A stretch of 64,000 bases of DNA from Pieris napi (lineage: Eukaryota > Arthropoda > Insecta > Lepidoptera > Pieridae), in contig NC_062257.1 in assembly GCF_905475465.1 (NCBI RefSeq), positions 1-64,000 of the forward strand, read 5' to 3'. Shown here piece by piece: positions 33,536-43,609 of the stretch (its first letter is position 1; each line of letters opens with the position of its first letter). Position numbers and translations under genes: made by a program. The notes under the pieces were generated by a model. The model did no database searches and had not been told where the DNA came from. It was given only the letters and a program-made list of their open reading frames with translations.

Positions 33536-35464
33536 CAAGATCCCAGGGCCGCCAGACGTCACGTATTTTCTGACGGATGAAATGTGGACGATTGGGTAGT
33601 GTTAGTATGTACTATGATCGTATGCCTACCTGCTAGCTTGGTCAAACGGCCAATTTCCAGGTATCAGGTAATCAAGGTACACAAAAACATTACTTACTTC
33701 ACGTAAATTCTCATGGCTGATTTTTATATATGTTTTCGAGTGTATAGTTAAAAATAAATTGTCAATACTCCCAGACACTTTCAGTCGGCCATATTGCTTA
33801 ACAGACGCTTTAAGGGTCTCAAAATAATTAGTCAACTTCACGTAAATTCTGACGCTCCATTTTTATATATGTTCATCCGACAACTATTTTAAAAGCTTTG
33901 ACAAGAAGACAGACCGATCCAAGGGGCCAATCATCCCCTAAACTAAATTTTAATATCTCTATGAGTGAGAGAGCATTATCTACGCGCATGAGACTGAGTG
34001 AGACCGACTGCGCTGTTAAAGCCATGAAAATTACTTGAACAGATATTTTATAATTTTTAGAACTTTTGTTGACCAGTAAATTATAGCAACAAAAATAAGA
34101 AAAAAATTGACACATAATAAATAATACTAAAGTTAGCCGACATTTTTTTTTTTTCAATTTATTAATTAGAACTAAAAAATATTTTTTTAAAATACCACTT
34201 ATATTTAATCAGCAGCAATTTTTTTAATTAATTATTTATTGGAAATTTGGAAACAAAGTGGAAAAATATTAATTCTTCAATATTTCTTAACAGTGGCTTT
34301 TAATCTTCATTATCATCATCATCAAATATCAATCTTGAAATTGAATATCTAAATCGTGATCGTCATCATCAGCATTATCCTTATTTTCTTCCTCTGTAAA
34401 AAACAAGTTAAACAATGAAGGTCTGAAAAAACTAAAAAGATACAAATAATATGAGAAACGAAAATAATTTACCTGATTGTTCTTCCAGCGACTCACTGAC
34501 AAAACTCGGTAATTGATCTCCATCGAACCAATGAAAATCATATTTATCATCTTGTAGTGTCCAGCCATTGTTTTCGGGGTTGAAAATATTTATCATCTTC
34601 ATACTTGCATTGTTCCAAAGCTAGCCCGTCGAAACTGTTGCCAAAGCTCACTTTTACAAGGTGGTAAGTTACAGGCATCGAAGTTTATTAAATTCTTTCG
34701 ATTGAATTCTTCATTTATATCAGATACCATGTATGTAAATGATAAACAACTGTAGTCTGGCAGCATCTACATCAATTATTCCAGGAAAATTGTAAACATC
34801 ACAGATAAATTTTTGTATTATGTTGAATACACGTTCTTCTTCATCTACATCACCAACAAAATCCAACGTACCAAAACGGTGAAATGCTTTGTTGGTACTC
34901 TTCATTTTTCTTCAAAATATTAAACGGCTTTTGCTTGCCCTTTTTGAATAATAATAATTTTTCAAGTAATTTTCATGGCTTTAACAGCGCAGTCGGTCTC
35001 ACTCAGTCTCATGCGCGTAGATAATGCTCTCTCACTCATAGAGATATTAAAATTTAGTTTAGGGGATGATTGGCCCCTTGGATCGGTCTGTCTTCTTGTC
35101 AAAGCTTTTAAAATAGTTGTCGGATGAACATATATAAAAATGGAGCGTCAGAATTTACGTGAAGTTGACTAATTATTTTGAGACCCTTAAAGCGTCTGTT
35201 AAGCAATATGGCCGACGGAAAGTTTCTGGGAGTATTGACAATTTATTTTTAACTATACACTCGAAAACATATATAAAAATCAGCCATGAGAATTTACGTG
35301 AAGTAAGTAATGTTTTTGTGTACCTTAATTACCTGATACCTGGAAATTGGCCGTTTGACCAAGCTAGCAGGTAGGCATACGATCATAGTACATACTTACA
35401 CTACCCAATCGTCCACATTTCATCCGTCAGAAAATACGTGATGTCTGGCGGCCCTGGGATCTTG
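33536..35464. mobile_element. Foldback transposon with 504-bp inverted arms
   Basis: Left arm 33536-34039 and right arm 34961-35464 are inverted copies with only about five or six mismatches. The ends read CAAGATCCCAGGGCCGCCAG. Each arm contains internal repeats of ACTTCACGTAAATTCT followed by TTTTTATATATGTT. The 920-bp core holds minus-strand relics of a protein-coding gene (34300-34920). I saw no convincing target duplication. The near-identity of the arms suggests recent movement or arm homogenisation. Confidence 0.9.
34300..34920 (-). pseudogene. Relic exons in the core of the foldback element
   Basis: The minus strand reads MKSTNKAFHRFGTLDFVGDV and DVDAARLQLF, then in other frames NFDACNLPPCKSELWQQFRR and, at about 34570-34480, NGWTLQDDKYDFHWFDGDQL followed by PSFVSESLEEQS and a GTAAAT-type donor near 34473. 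The LPPCKS and FDGDQLP motifs recall large transposon-associated proteins of arthropods that I cannot name with certainty. Frameshifts and stops show decay. The annotation as a transposon gene fragment is an inference from motif memory and context. Confidence 0.45.
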
Positions 35465-35679
35465 GACCATAAGGGTAATAATTGGTTTTATCACGTGCTT
35501 ATTTCAATATTAAATTAATATACGATTTTTAAAGCGAACATATTCTGTGTCTAACCGAAATATTCACATAATATAATGAAGATCAGAACTCAGAAGTAAG
35601 AAATTAATTTAAAAAAATAACTAAGGTATTAACCTTAAAATAAATATACTAAGAACCTACGAATAAATAAAAATTTACA

Positions 35680-35830
35680 TTAAATTAATCAATTATCAAA
35701 CTCAAAAATAAACTTACCAAACAAAGCACTATAAGACACTCTACAGTCTATGACCGCATTGCTCGGATACGCGATTTAAACTGATCTAAATTCTAAGCTA
35801 ACAGGCCTTGCGCTTGAGTTGAGCTTTAGT
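35680..35830 (-). other. First-exon-like module similar to those in copies A and B
   Basis: On the minus strand a GC-richer block (ATCCGAGCAATGCGGTCATA) is followed by GGTAAGTTTATTTTTGAG, a consensus splice donor. A similar order, CTTCGAGCAGTGCAGTC then GTAAGTTTTAATTA, occurs in copy A (about 15200-15080) and copy B (about 28110-28010). Confidence 0.35.
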
Positions 35831-35989
35831 GGTGGTTAAGTCTATTGTAATCATATTATTAATTACATTTAATAATAAAATAATAATAATAAATTAATAA
35901 AAATTATTAATATTGATGAAATGAGGTTCTACTTATGAATTTGTCTTTTCAACATTAAACATTGTATTTCTATTGTAAGGGTTACCTTA

Positions 35990-36729
35990 ATGGCGCGTCT
36001 AAACGGGCCATGTTTTGCTGCAATTGATGGCTGCAACACTGTGGCCGGCAACATTGCAAACAATAGCAGCCACACTATGCAATATTGCAGTAATGTCCCG
36101 GCCATATAGCCAAACATGTTTTGTATAGCCACATATGGCCGATGTTGCCCCGATGGGTGGCCGGACGATCGCTAGGCTATCGAATTCAACTGCAATATTG
36201 CACAGCCAGTTCTATTGTTGTTTCAGTCACTCTCTTTGTTATGGCATAGTGTATCCTTTTCTACGCGACATGACGTTTGCTTTGAGTGAAGGGTGCCTGT
36301 TGCTTTATTCTGTGTTTTGCGATCAGCTGTATTTGACGTTAGATTACTACGTAAAAATGACTACTTTTGACATTCTAGTTCTTGAATAATTTATTATCAA
36401 GACTTATTTCTAGACTCAAATTGTCTACAGTTTCACGCCTATTTAAGTAAGGTCGAATCCACAATCTCTTCTTTTTCTGTTTCTTTTTTAAAACAATATA
36501 AGCTGCTGCGACAAGTGTGATTTCGTCAGCCATTGTTGCCGGTTTGTGTGGCCCGTTTAGGAGTCTGCATCATGGGCCATACTATTGCAGACATATTGCA
36601 ACACATTGCCCAGCCATAGATTGTTCGGCCATCAGCTGCATTAAAATATTTTTCTAATGGCCGGACAATTAGTTGCCAACAGTGCAGCCATCAATTGCAG
36701 CAAATCATGGCCCGTTTAGACGCGCCATT
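35990..36729. mobile_element. PIF/Harbinger-derived element
   Basis: The ends are inverted repeats: TGGCGCGTCTAAACGGGCCA at the left and its complement at 36710-36727, extending through a CAATTGATGGCTGCA block. The flanks read TTA/TAA-like, as expected for the 3-bp TWA duplication of this superfamily, but the exact duplication is ambiguous. Inside are further inverted GGCCGG-rich blocks and a transposase N-terminal relic. Confidence 0.65.
36375..36533 (-). pseudogene. Harbinger-like nuclease N-terminal relic
   Basis: This 52-codon frame starts MADEITLVAAAYIVLKKKQK and continues with RLWIRPYLNRR, then LEISLDNKLFKN. The W.RP.L.RR motif and the position fit the start of HARBI1-like transposases of insects. 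The catalytic DDE domain is absent, so the element depends on another source for movement. Confidence 0.6.
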
Positions 36730-37550
36730 AGTTAACGTAAGATATGTATAAAAACGCCTGACATAAAAGAATAGCAATTATCACCTTATATCTGTTTCGT
36801 TCAATTTTGAACCAAAGGTTACCATGAGCATTAAAGAAACTAATATAATAATAATTAAATGTTTAAAACAGTGCAAAGAGTACACTATCACTAAGAAACA
36901 TGGACGTTATTACAATATTATTGAATTTGACCTATTGAATGGACAACATTGTTAATAGTTATCAATTATCATAATAACTTGCATCATGTATTAATTCATT
37001 CTCTATTAATTCCGTGTAACAAAAATTTCAAGCAACTCCAAATGTTTAAATTGATTTTTGTTACAAATTTCTGAAAAATCCGCCGAACCCATGTAATAGT
37101 CAGTGCTGCATCATTGCGCATGTTTTCCATCAGGCGCAATTTTGCATGTGTAGACGTTGAAAAATTATTGTTAATAATACACCTAATTTTCATTATAATT
37201 TAATAATCGCATTGAGCAAACAAGATATTAATTTTTTTGCCTTCGAAGTCAGTATATTTTGTCTAAACATAGGTTCTGTTATAAATGAAAATGCAATTTT
37301 TTTTAATGAATTACCTAATGTAATATTATTAAAATTTATACCTACATATTTACAAATACAAAAAATTATATCGACGTTTAAGAACCAATAGTGTCTATCT
37401 CAGTTTTTTACGTTTTTCACTTTTTAAAGCAGGTAGATTTAAAGTTTAATTTGGCTTGGCCTACTGAGGCATCTATCTCAAAATTCACAAAATTGTCGTA
37501 GTTATTCGCTGTAGAAATACCATCTAAGTTAAGAGCGCGTTTATTTTTCT
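36730..37550. other. AT-rich DNA without a gene
   Basis: No gene or repeat was recognised between the Harbinger derivative and the decayed transposase gene. Confidence 0.5.
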
Positions 37551-37559
37551 GCCAATACT

Positions 37560-39117
37560 GTTTATCTCTTCTCTATTGCGGCTGCACCTCTCCGCATCGA
37601 AACGAGAAAATGCGGCAAAACCAGATACGACCAGCTAAGCAAATGGGTAATTCATGCACTTCAGACTTTTGCAGAAGAAGCAAATTTAGTTATAATTTTG
37701 AAGAAGAGACACGCAAATCCATTCATAGCTCCTTCTGGAAAACTCTTAATTGGGGCGAAATAAAAATGTTTGTCAGAGGACATGTGAACCGTGCTAGGAC
37801 TACTCAGAAAACGAAAGGTGAAGAGTCTTCTCGCCGAGAGGGCACATTAAGTTATTTTTTGGCTAAACCAGGGAATGAAGGTAAAATTCTAGTTTGTAAG
37901 CAGATGTTTTAGAATACTCTGTCGCTGAAGCCTACCACTGTTCAGCTGTGGGTTAAAGACGCTAGTTTCAATGTGGACGCTGAAAATCAGGAGAATATCC
38001 AGGTAAATAGACAAAATGCAAAGATTTTAGCCGTAAATAACTATTTTAAAAGTATCCCAAAAATGCATTCACATTATGCTCGTAAGGATACACGAAAATT
38101 GTACTTGGAGCCTGTATGTCGTACTATATCTGATGTATTTAACGCCTATAAACAATATTAATATATCTGCTGTATCTAGTTACACATTTGATCAAAGTTT
38201 TAAACCGAATAATTTATCAATATATACTTTAAAAAATATATGTGTGATATTTCTGTTGGCCATAATGAAGGTAATATCGATGAGCATATTTATCAAGAGC
38301 ATCTTATTAAAAAAACATGAAGCAAGGGAAGAGAAGGCAAAGGATAAAGAGGATGCAGCTAAGGGATATTGCAATTTATTAACGATGGACTTAGAGAGTC
38401 GTTAAAGTTTGCCCTTACTCCACTGCTACCGCTTTATACTTTAAAACGAAATTGACATGTCATAATTTTACACTCTTCGATTTGACTTCACGCCATTGCA
38501 CTTGTTCACAGAAGTACTTTCGTGTCATTTGTGATAGACTACTTAGAGCGCCATTGCTTGCCGAAGAAAATGCCAATAATTATTTATTCCGATGGTTGCA
38601 CGTACCAAAATCGGAACGTTATAATGGCAAATGCGCTTTTAAACTTAAGTATAAAGCACAAAATCACCATCACCCAAACGTTCCTCGAACGTGGTCACAC
38701 TCAAATGGAGTGTGATTCGGTTCATAGTGCGATGGTACGGAGCTCTCAAATCGTGTAATTCATTTGCCATGTGATTATGTTTTGGTAACTAAAGAAGCAA
38801 GGGCATCAAATCAGAAGTAATTCAGATTGACCATAGTTTTGTGAAAAATTATGTCGATACATCTACTTGGCTTTACAAAACTATAAGGCCAGGACGCAAA
38901 GCTGGTCTTAAGACTTAATTAAAACAAAACTAAATTTCGACCAGGATTGGTTTGCCTTGCCACAAAGACCAAAAAGATATAACCCCTACGTGTCTTATTT
39001 GACCTTACATGAAAATATGATTCCTATAACTCCCTCGAAGTACCAGCACCTCCAAGAGCTCAAACAAATTCTAACAAACGAATGTCATATTTTTTATGAT
39101 ACACTGCCCCATTTGTA
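37560..39117 (+). pseudogene. Decayed DDE-like transposase gene
   Basis: Fragments in successive frames align along one protein: ETRKSIHSSFWKTLNWGEIK (about 37710), SRREGTLSYFLAKPGNEGK, VNNYFKSIPKMHSHYARKDT (from about 38030), KLYLEPVCRTISDVFNAYKQ, SYTFDQSFKPNNLSIYTLKN, AREEKAKDKEDAAKGYCNLL and TMDL (Asp at 38388), HNFTLFDLTSRHCTC, then MPIIIYSDGCTYQNRN (Asp at 38591) and FLERGHTQMECDSVHSAMV (Glu at 38708), and finally RPGRKAGLKT and LPQRPKRYNPY up to ECHIFYDTLPHL at about 39115. The three acidic residues in MDL, YSDG and QMECDS could be a DDE catalytic triad, which is an inference. I recognise it as a repeated arthropod transposon-type protein but cannot name the superfamily. Several frameshifts and stops make it dead. 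Confidence 0.65.
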
Positions 39118-39821
39118 GAGTGTGAGTGTGTGGTTCAGTTGTTTTTGTTGTTTGTATCTGTTTCTACGAAATTTGAAGATTCGTTTCAGTTACTTTGAAG
39201 ATTTTTTTTGTTATAAAAGTATATAATTATTAAGAAGTCTTTTTCAGTTATTTTAAAGTCTTTTTACTTATTTAGAACACAATCATTTCATCGTTCATTG
39301 TGAACATTATTGAAAAATGTGATTTTTCATTGTGTTGTTTTATTTCAAAAACGGCTAACTACTACTTATTTCAAAAATATTTACACAAATAAAACCAATA
39401 CCACCTATCTCACGTTAATTCTAACTAGGCCAATCTTAAGCTAATGCTAGGATATCTATCGTATTTCAGCATATTATTTCTATTTTTACATATATAAACA
39501 TTTCAAGTATCTTTCTATTCAAAGTCGAGAAATGTTTTTTTTATCTCCTGAAAAGTTCACTTTATTGAGATAAACACTATTGGATCTTAACCGTCGATAT
39601 TCGAAATGGCCACCTTTGGCTTTTATACAGGCTTTAACTCTGTTTGGCCATGAATCTCTAGATTTACGCCCTGTTTCCAAGGGAAATTTCGCCACTGCTT
39701 TTCAAAGATTTTTAAAAGAACTCAATGTCGCCGTGTCTAAACGACAACAGGACATGTCCTCTAAACTGACCATAATTTGAAGTCTAAATGGGGTCTGGTC
39801 TAGATTAGGGCCAGTCTTCAG

Positions 39822-40062
39822 CCCTGCGATTCTGTAACTCACTTCACGAACTCACACAGCGGTTTTCGCATCGGCGGTCGCTCTCAAATCAGTCGTGGAG
39901 CAGTCATTTTATGATTTGGCCTTCTGAAAAGGTGGGAGCTTGTACTTTATTGTTTATCAGAATGCCAAATCATAAAATGACTGCTTCACGACTGATTTGA
40001 GAGAGACCGCCGATGCGAAAACCGCTGTGTGAGTTCGTGAAGTGAGTTACAGAATCGCAGGG
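39822..40062. mobile_element. Snapback MITE with CWG target duplication, copy 2
   Basis: A 241-bp palindrome with the same CCCTGCGATTC ends as the copy at 26018, flanked by CAG on both sides (39819-39821 and 40063-40065). It interrupts the mariner coding region, so it is younger than that mariner insertion. Confidence 0.88.
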
Positions 40063-40509
40063 CAGCTCTTATAAAGTCCGGAACGTTGGTTCCAAGGCAG
40101 GCTTGGGTAGTTCGTGCCTTGTGACCAGGTGCAGAATCCTGCTAGAAAATCCACGGTATATTTTTAAAAAGCTATTCACAACATGATCCAAGACTGTATC
40201 TTGTGACTCCTTGATAAGACAGGCCCCACTAAACCATCACTGATGATGATGATGACCACGTTGTACCTTATCGATCACTTGACCAGCTTCTTTAGAACTG
40301 TGAGCATACACTTCATCATGTTGCTTATTTTAGTTCTTCAATGGTGAAAATTTTGTCATCGTTAAAGAGGAGATTTCTGTGCTTATCATCTTCGTATCGC
40401 GACAGAAGGCGTTTTGATCGATCCACTCTCTTTAATTGTAAAGATTGATTTAGGGCATGTCCTATGTATATCGATGATAAGGATCGACCATCAGGTCTTG
40501 TTTTAGTAG

Positions 40510-43050
40510 GAGAGCTGGCACCAATTTTTGGGCAGGTATTTGAGGCAAGCTGAAAACTTGTCACATACCTCTCCTATTATATTCCAACACGGAATTGCAG
40601 ACCTGGCTGGTGAGTAGCGGGGCTAAATCAACCCCTACATTTTTAAAAATATAATTTTTTTTTCCCCAAAAATATATTTGAGGCAATACGCAATTTATAT
40701 ATGTTGCAGCGTAATACTTAATAAATACGAAAAAAAATAAGCCAGACAATTTAATCGGGGCTTTAACATTACCAGACGCGTGCAAAAATTTTTTGCAAAA
40801 AATTATAAAAAATGTTTTTGAGGCAGCTTGAAATTTTAATGGAGTGTCATTTATAACTATAAAATAAAATTCCCAAAAAGACAGATCATTTCGGTAGGGC
40901 TTTCTACCTGCCAGGCGATCAAACAAATAATGGATGGGTACGGGCCTGAACTACTATAGACAAGCTGTAGTGTGAGAGAGAGCGCATATCAACAGCTGTC
41001 TTCGTTCTGGCTTGCCGCGTTACTATTGGCTCTAGTGAGGCCACGTGACTTACAATAACCCATGAGGTTTTTAGTTAGAATTTCGGAGTCGTTATTTTCA
41101 GTCGTATTATTCTACTAATGGTATTACACGTTTTAAAACTCAAATAATTAGAAAATATCTAGTGAAAAGTTAGTTCGTGTTGTTTGTAAAAAAAATGATG
41201 CTAAAGTGATTGCTTTTGTGGAGAAAACTCTCAAAAAAAGTCAGGAGGTGTTAAAGATCCGTAAACATAATGGGTTAAAATATAATGATATTGTTTTGCA
41301 AGTGATTCCTAACCTTTCAGATGGTTATCACACAAGTTGTTATAAGAATTTTATAGCTTTGATGAAAAAATATATTGAAAATACTGTGATTGAATCCAAT
41401 GTTTATACTCTTACAAAAGGTATTGTATTAATTTAATTATTTTTCAAGCATTACATAATGATAAATAAAATTAAGCATTAAGCACTAAGTTTATCAGTTT
41501 TCTTACTGACATAATAAAATGTTCAGTATATTTTTATCATTATTCTATCTTTTACCTATATAGTTCAATACAATAACTCTGACATACTGACATAATAACA
41601 ATAACTACCTGCTCGTATTCTAAGGGTCACTCAAAAACTGTTGGAAGTTATTTTAAAATAGAATTTTTCAACTTAGGTACTTATATTTCATATATAACTA
41701 AAGGTACTTCTTGCTTAAGTAAAAATAAATTTCATGTGATAGGATAAGATAGGAGATAAGAAAGGATAGATAAATTAATAAATTTTAATAGTTTATTTTT
41801 TCCCAATGAATAAAGAACATTTTTATTTCATGTTTTTTTGGCCTAATGAACATCTCATTTAATTACTATTATAAATCTAATGATTTTTAGTATTAACAAA
41901 AATTTAAATAATATTTTTAAAAAAAAATTTATTACAGACAATTTATTATCCGACAATTCATACACAGCAGAACCATCTACAACACTCCAGCCATCTACAT
42001 CTACAGTTGAACCAGCAACATTAGAACCCTAGCCATCGACATCTCTACTTCAGCCATGTACATCCAAACCAGAAGCTCATGTTAGTGATAATAATGATGA
42101 AGACAACGTCACTGATACGTCAAATACACTTGTAGATATCGATGTTGATAATAATTCCGAGCTCAATAAAAAAAATTGTATTTTTTGTGACAATAACTCT
42201 AAGAAATATCAAGGACAACGACTACCGCTTTCTGAATTGGATAAAGATGGCTTAATTAAATCCTTAGAAAAGTATAAAACATTTATCCAAGAGACAGAAA
42301 CCTTACAAATAATATAATAACCTAAAATACAAAATTTGAAAACGGTATATAATATCAAATATTTAAACAATTCATTACGTTTAAATTCGCATTAAAATTG
42401 GCAAAATAACTAATTTTTTAAGATAAAAAAGAAATCACAAAAATATGTCCCTTTAACGTCCATAAATCAATACAATCACTTTTATGCTAAATGTATTTAG
42501 TACAAATTCAGAAAATTTTATATTTTTTACTCCGAAATTCTAACTAGAAACCACAAGACAGCTGTCGATATGCGCTCTCTCTCACACTACAGCTTGTCTA
42601 TAGTAGTACAGGCCCGTACCCATCCATTATTTGTTTGATCGCCTGGCAGGTAGAAAGCCCTACCGAAATGATCTGTCTTTTTGGGAATTTTATTTTATAG
42701 TTATAAATAACACTCCATTAAAAATATTTCAAGCTGCCTCAAAAACATTTTTTATAATTTTTTGCAAAAAATTTTTGCACGCGTCTGGCAATGTTAAAGC
42801 CCCGATTAAATTGTCTGGCTTATTTTTTTTCGTATATATTAAGTATTACACTGCAACATATATAAATTGCGTATTGCCTCAAATATATTTTTGGGAAAAA
42901 AAAAATAATATTTAAAAAAATGTAGGGGTTGATTTAGCCCCGCTACTCACCAGCCAGGTCTGCAATTCCGTGTTGGAATATAATAGGAGAGGTATGTGAC
43001 AAGTTTTCAGCTTGCCTCAAATACCTGCCCAAAAATTGGTGCCAGCTCTC
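40510..43050. mobile_element. Foldback transposon family 2, inserted in mariner
   Basis: Left arm (about 40510-41090) and right arm (about 42529-43050) are inverted copies ending in GAGAGCTGGCACCAATTTTT. The left arm carries about 70 extra bases near 41000-41075. The 1.4-kb core contains a two-exon gene relic. A solo arm lies at 20320-20857. The element splits the mariner gene cleanly between the MKIPARTLPRILK and HALNQSL parts. Confidence 0.85.
41194..42316 (+). pseudogene. Two-exon transposon gene relic in foldback core
   Basis: Exon 1 (about 41194-41420) reads NDAKVIAFVEKTLKKSQEVL, then GLKYNDIVLQVIPN and SDGYHTSCYKNFIALMKKYI, ending ACAAAAG|GTATTG. Exon 2 starts after TTACAG at about 41938 in the matching phase and reads DNLLSDNSYTAEPSTTLQPS, one in-frame TAG near 42032, a Ser/Thr/Asp-rich stretch, then NKKNCIFCDNNSKKYQGQRL and LDKDGLIKSLEKYKTFIQ, ending in TAA near 42316. 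The H..CY and C..C pairs look like a zinc-binding module. I infer that the foldback captured the 5' exons of an autonomous element's gene. The protein family is not named with confidence. Confidence 0.5.
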
Positions 43051-43609
43051 GGACCATTTTAAAATACGCGGCAGAGTCCTAGCGGGAATCTTCATTTCGC
43101 GCTTTGTAATGGGATTTCGACGAATTTTGGCATTAACAGCTTGTGAAGTTCTAACAGTACGCGCCCGCCCAGATCTTTTCTGGTCTTCGACAGACGAAGT
43201 GTTGTTATATCTGTTGATAGTACGATATACGAACATACCGCGGATACCTAGCGGCCAAACCCACTTTATGCAATGCGATCACTGCAATCCTATTTTTTTA
43301 ACACCCATTCCATATTGTAATTTGATAATGAACACGAAAAATATGAGAAAAATGGCGCAAAATTGAAAGAAGTTTTTAAAATAAAGTTGATCGAGTTTCA
43401 GTCTTCAGGAGTGCCTTGTCTGTATTTTCTACTGGGCGTAGTTAATTTTTATTTGCCCAGACAATTGATCCGTGGTTGACAGTTAACAGTTGACACTGAC
43501 GCTGACACGTCAATGTATTCATAAAAAATATTTATTCGAGCTAAAATTAAAGAACTGAATCGTGAATTATATTTGAATTCTAAATCTATTTTATCTTTTA
43601 ACAGTCAAA

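Larger units (their letters stand above)
39578..43265 (-). mobile_element. Mariner transposase gene, broken by two nested elements
   Basis: On the minus strand the gene starts near 43265 with FVYRTINRYNNTSSVEDQKR, then SGRARTVRTSQAVNAKIRRN and MKIPARTLPRILK, to 43051. After the foldback element (40510-43050) it resumes at 40509 with HALNQSLQLKRVDRSKRLLS, RYEDDKHRNLLFNDDKIFTI (a catalytic Asp) and, in shifting frames to 40064, KVYAHSSKEAGQVIDKVQRG and GHKARTTQAWLGTNV-like residues. After the snapback MITE (39822-40062) the C-terminus is readable as RVKACIKAKGGHFEYRR at about 39600. Stops and frameshifts show that it was already decaying. The match to mariner is from family knowledge. Confidence 0.8.

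Noticed and set aside
33626..35374. Open frames of 71 codons at 33626 (-) and 35159 (+)
   Set aside because: Nearly identical proteins produced by the two arms of the foldback element; no domain, probably non-coding.
40561..42915. Open frames starting MFDRLAGRKPYRND at 40561 (-) and 42631 (+), with a relative at 20563
   Set aside because: They are arm sequence of foldback family 2 repeated in inverted orientation, AT-rich and without a recognisable domain.
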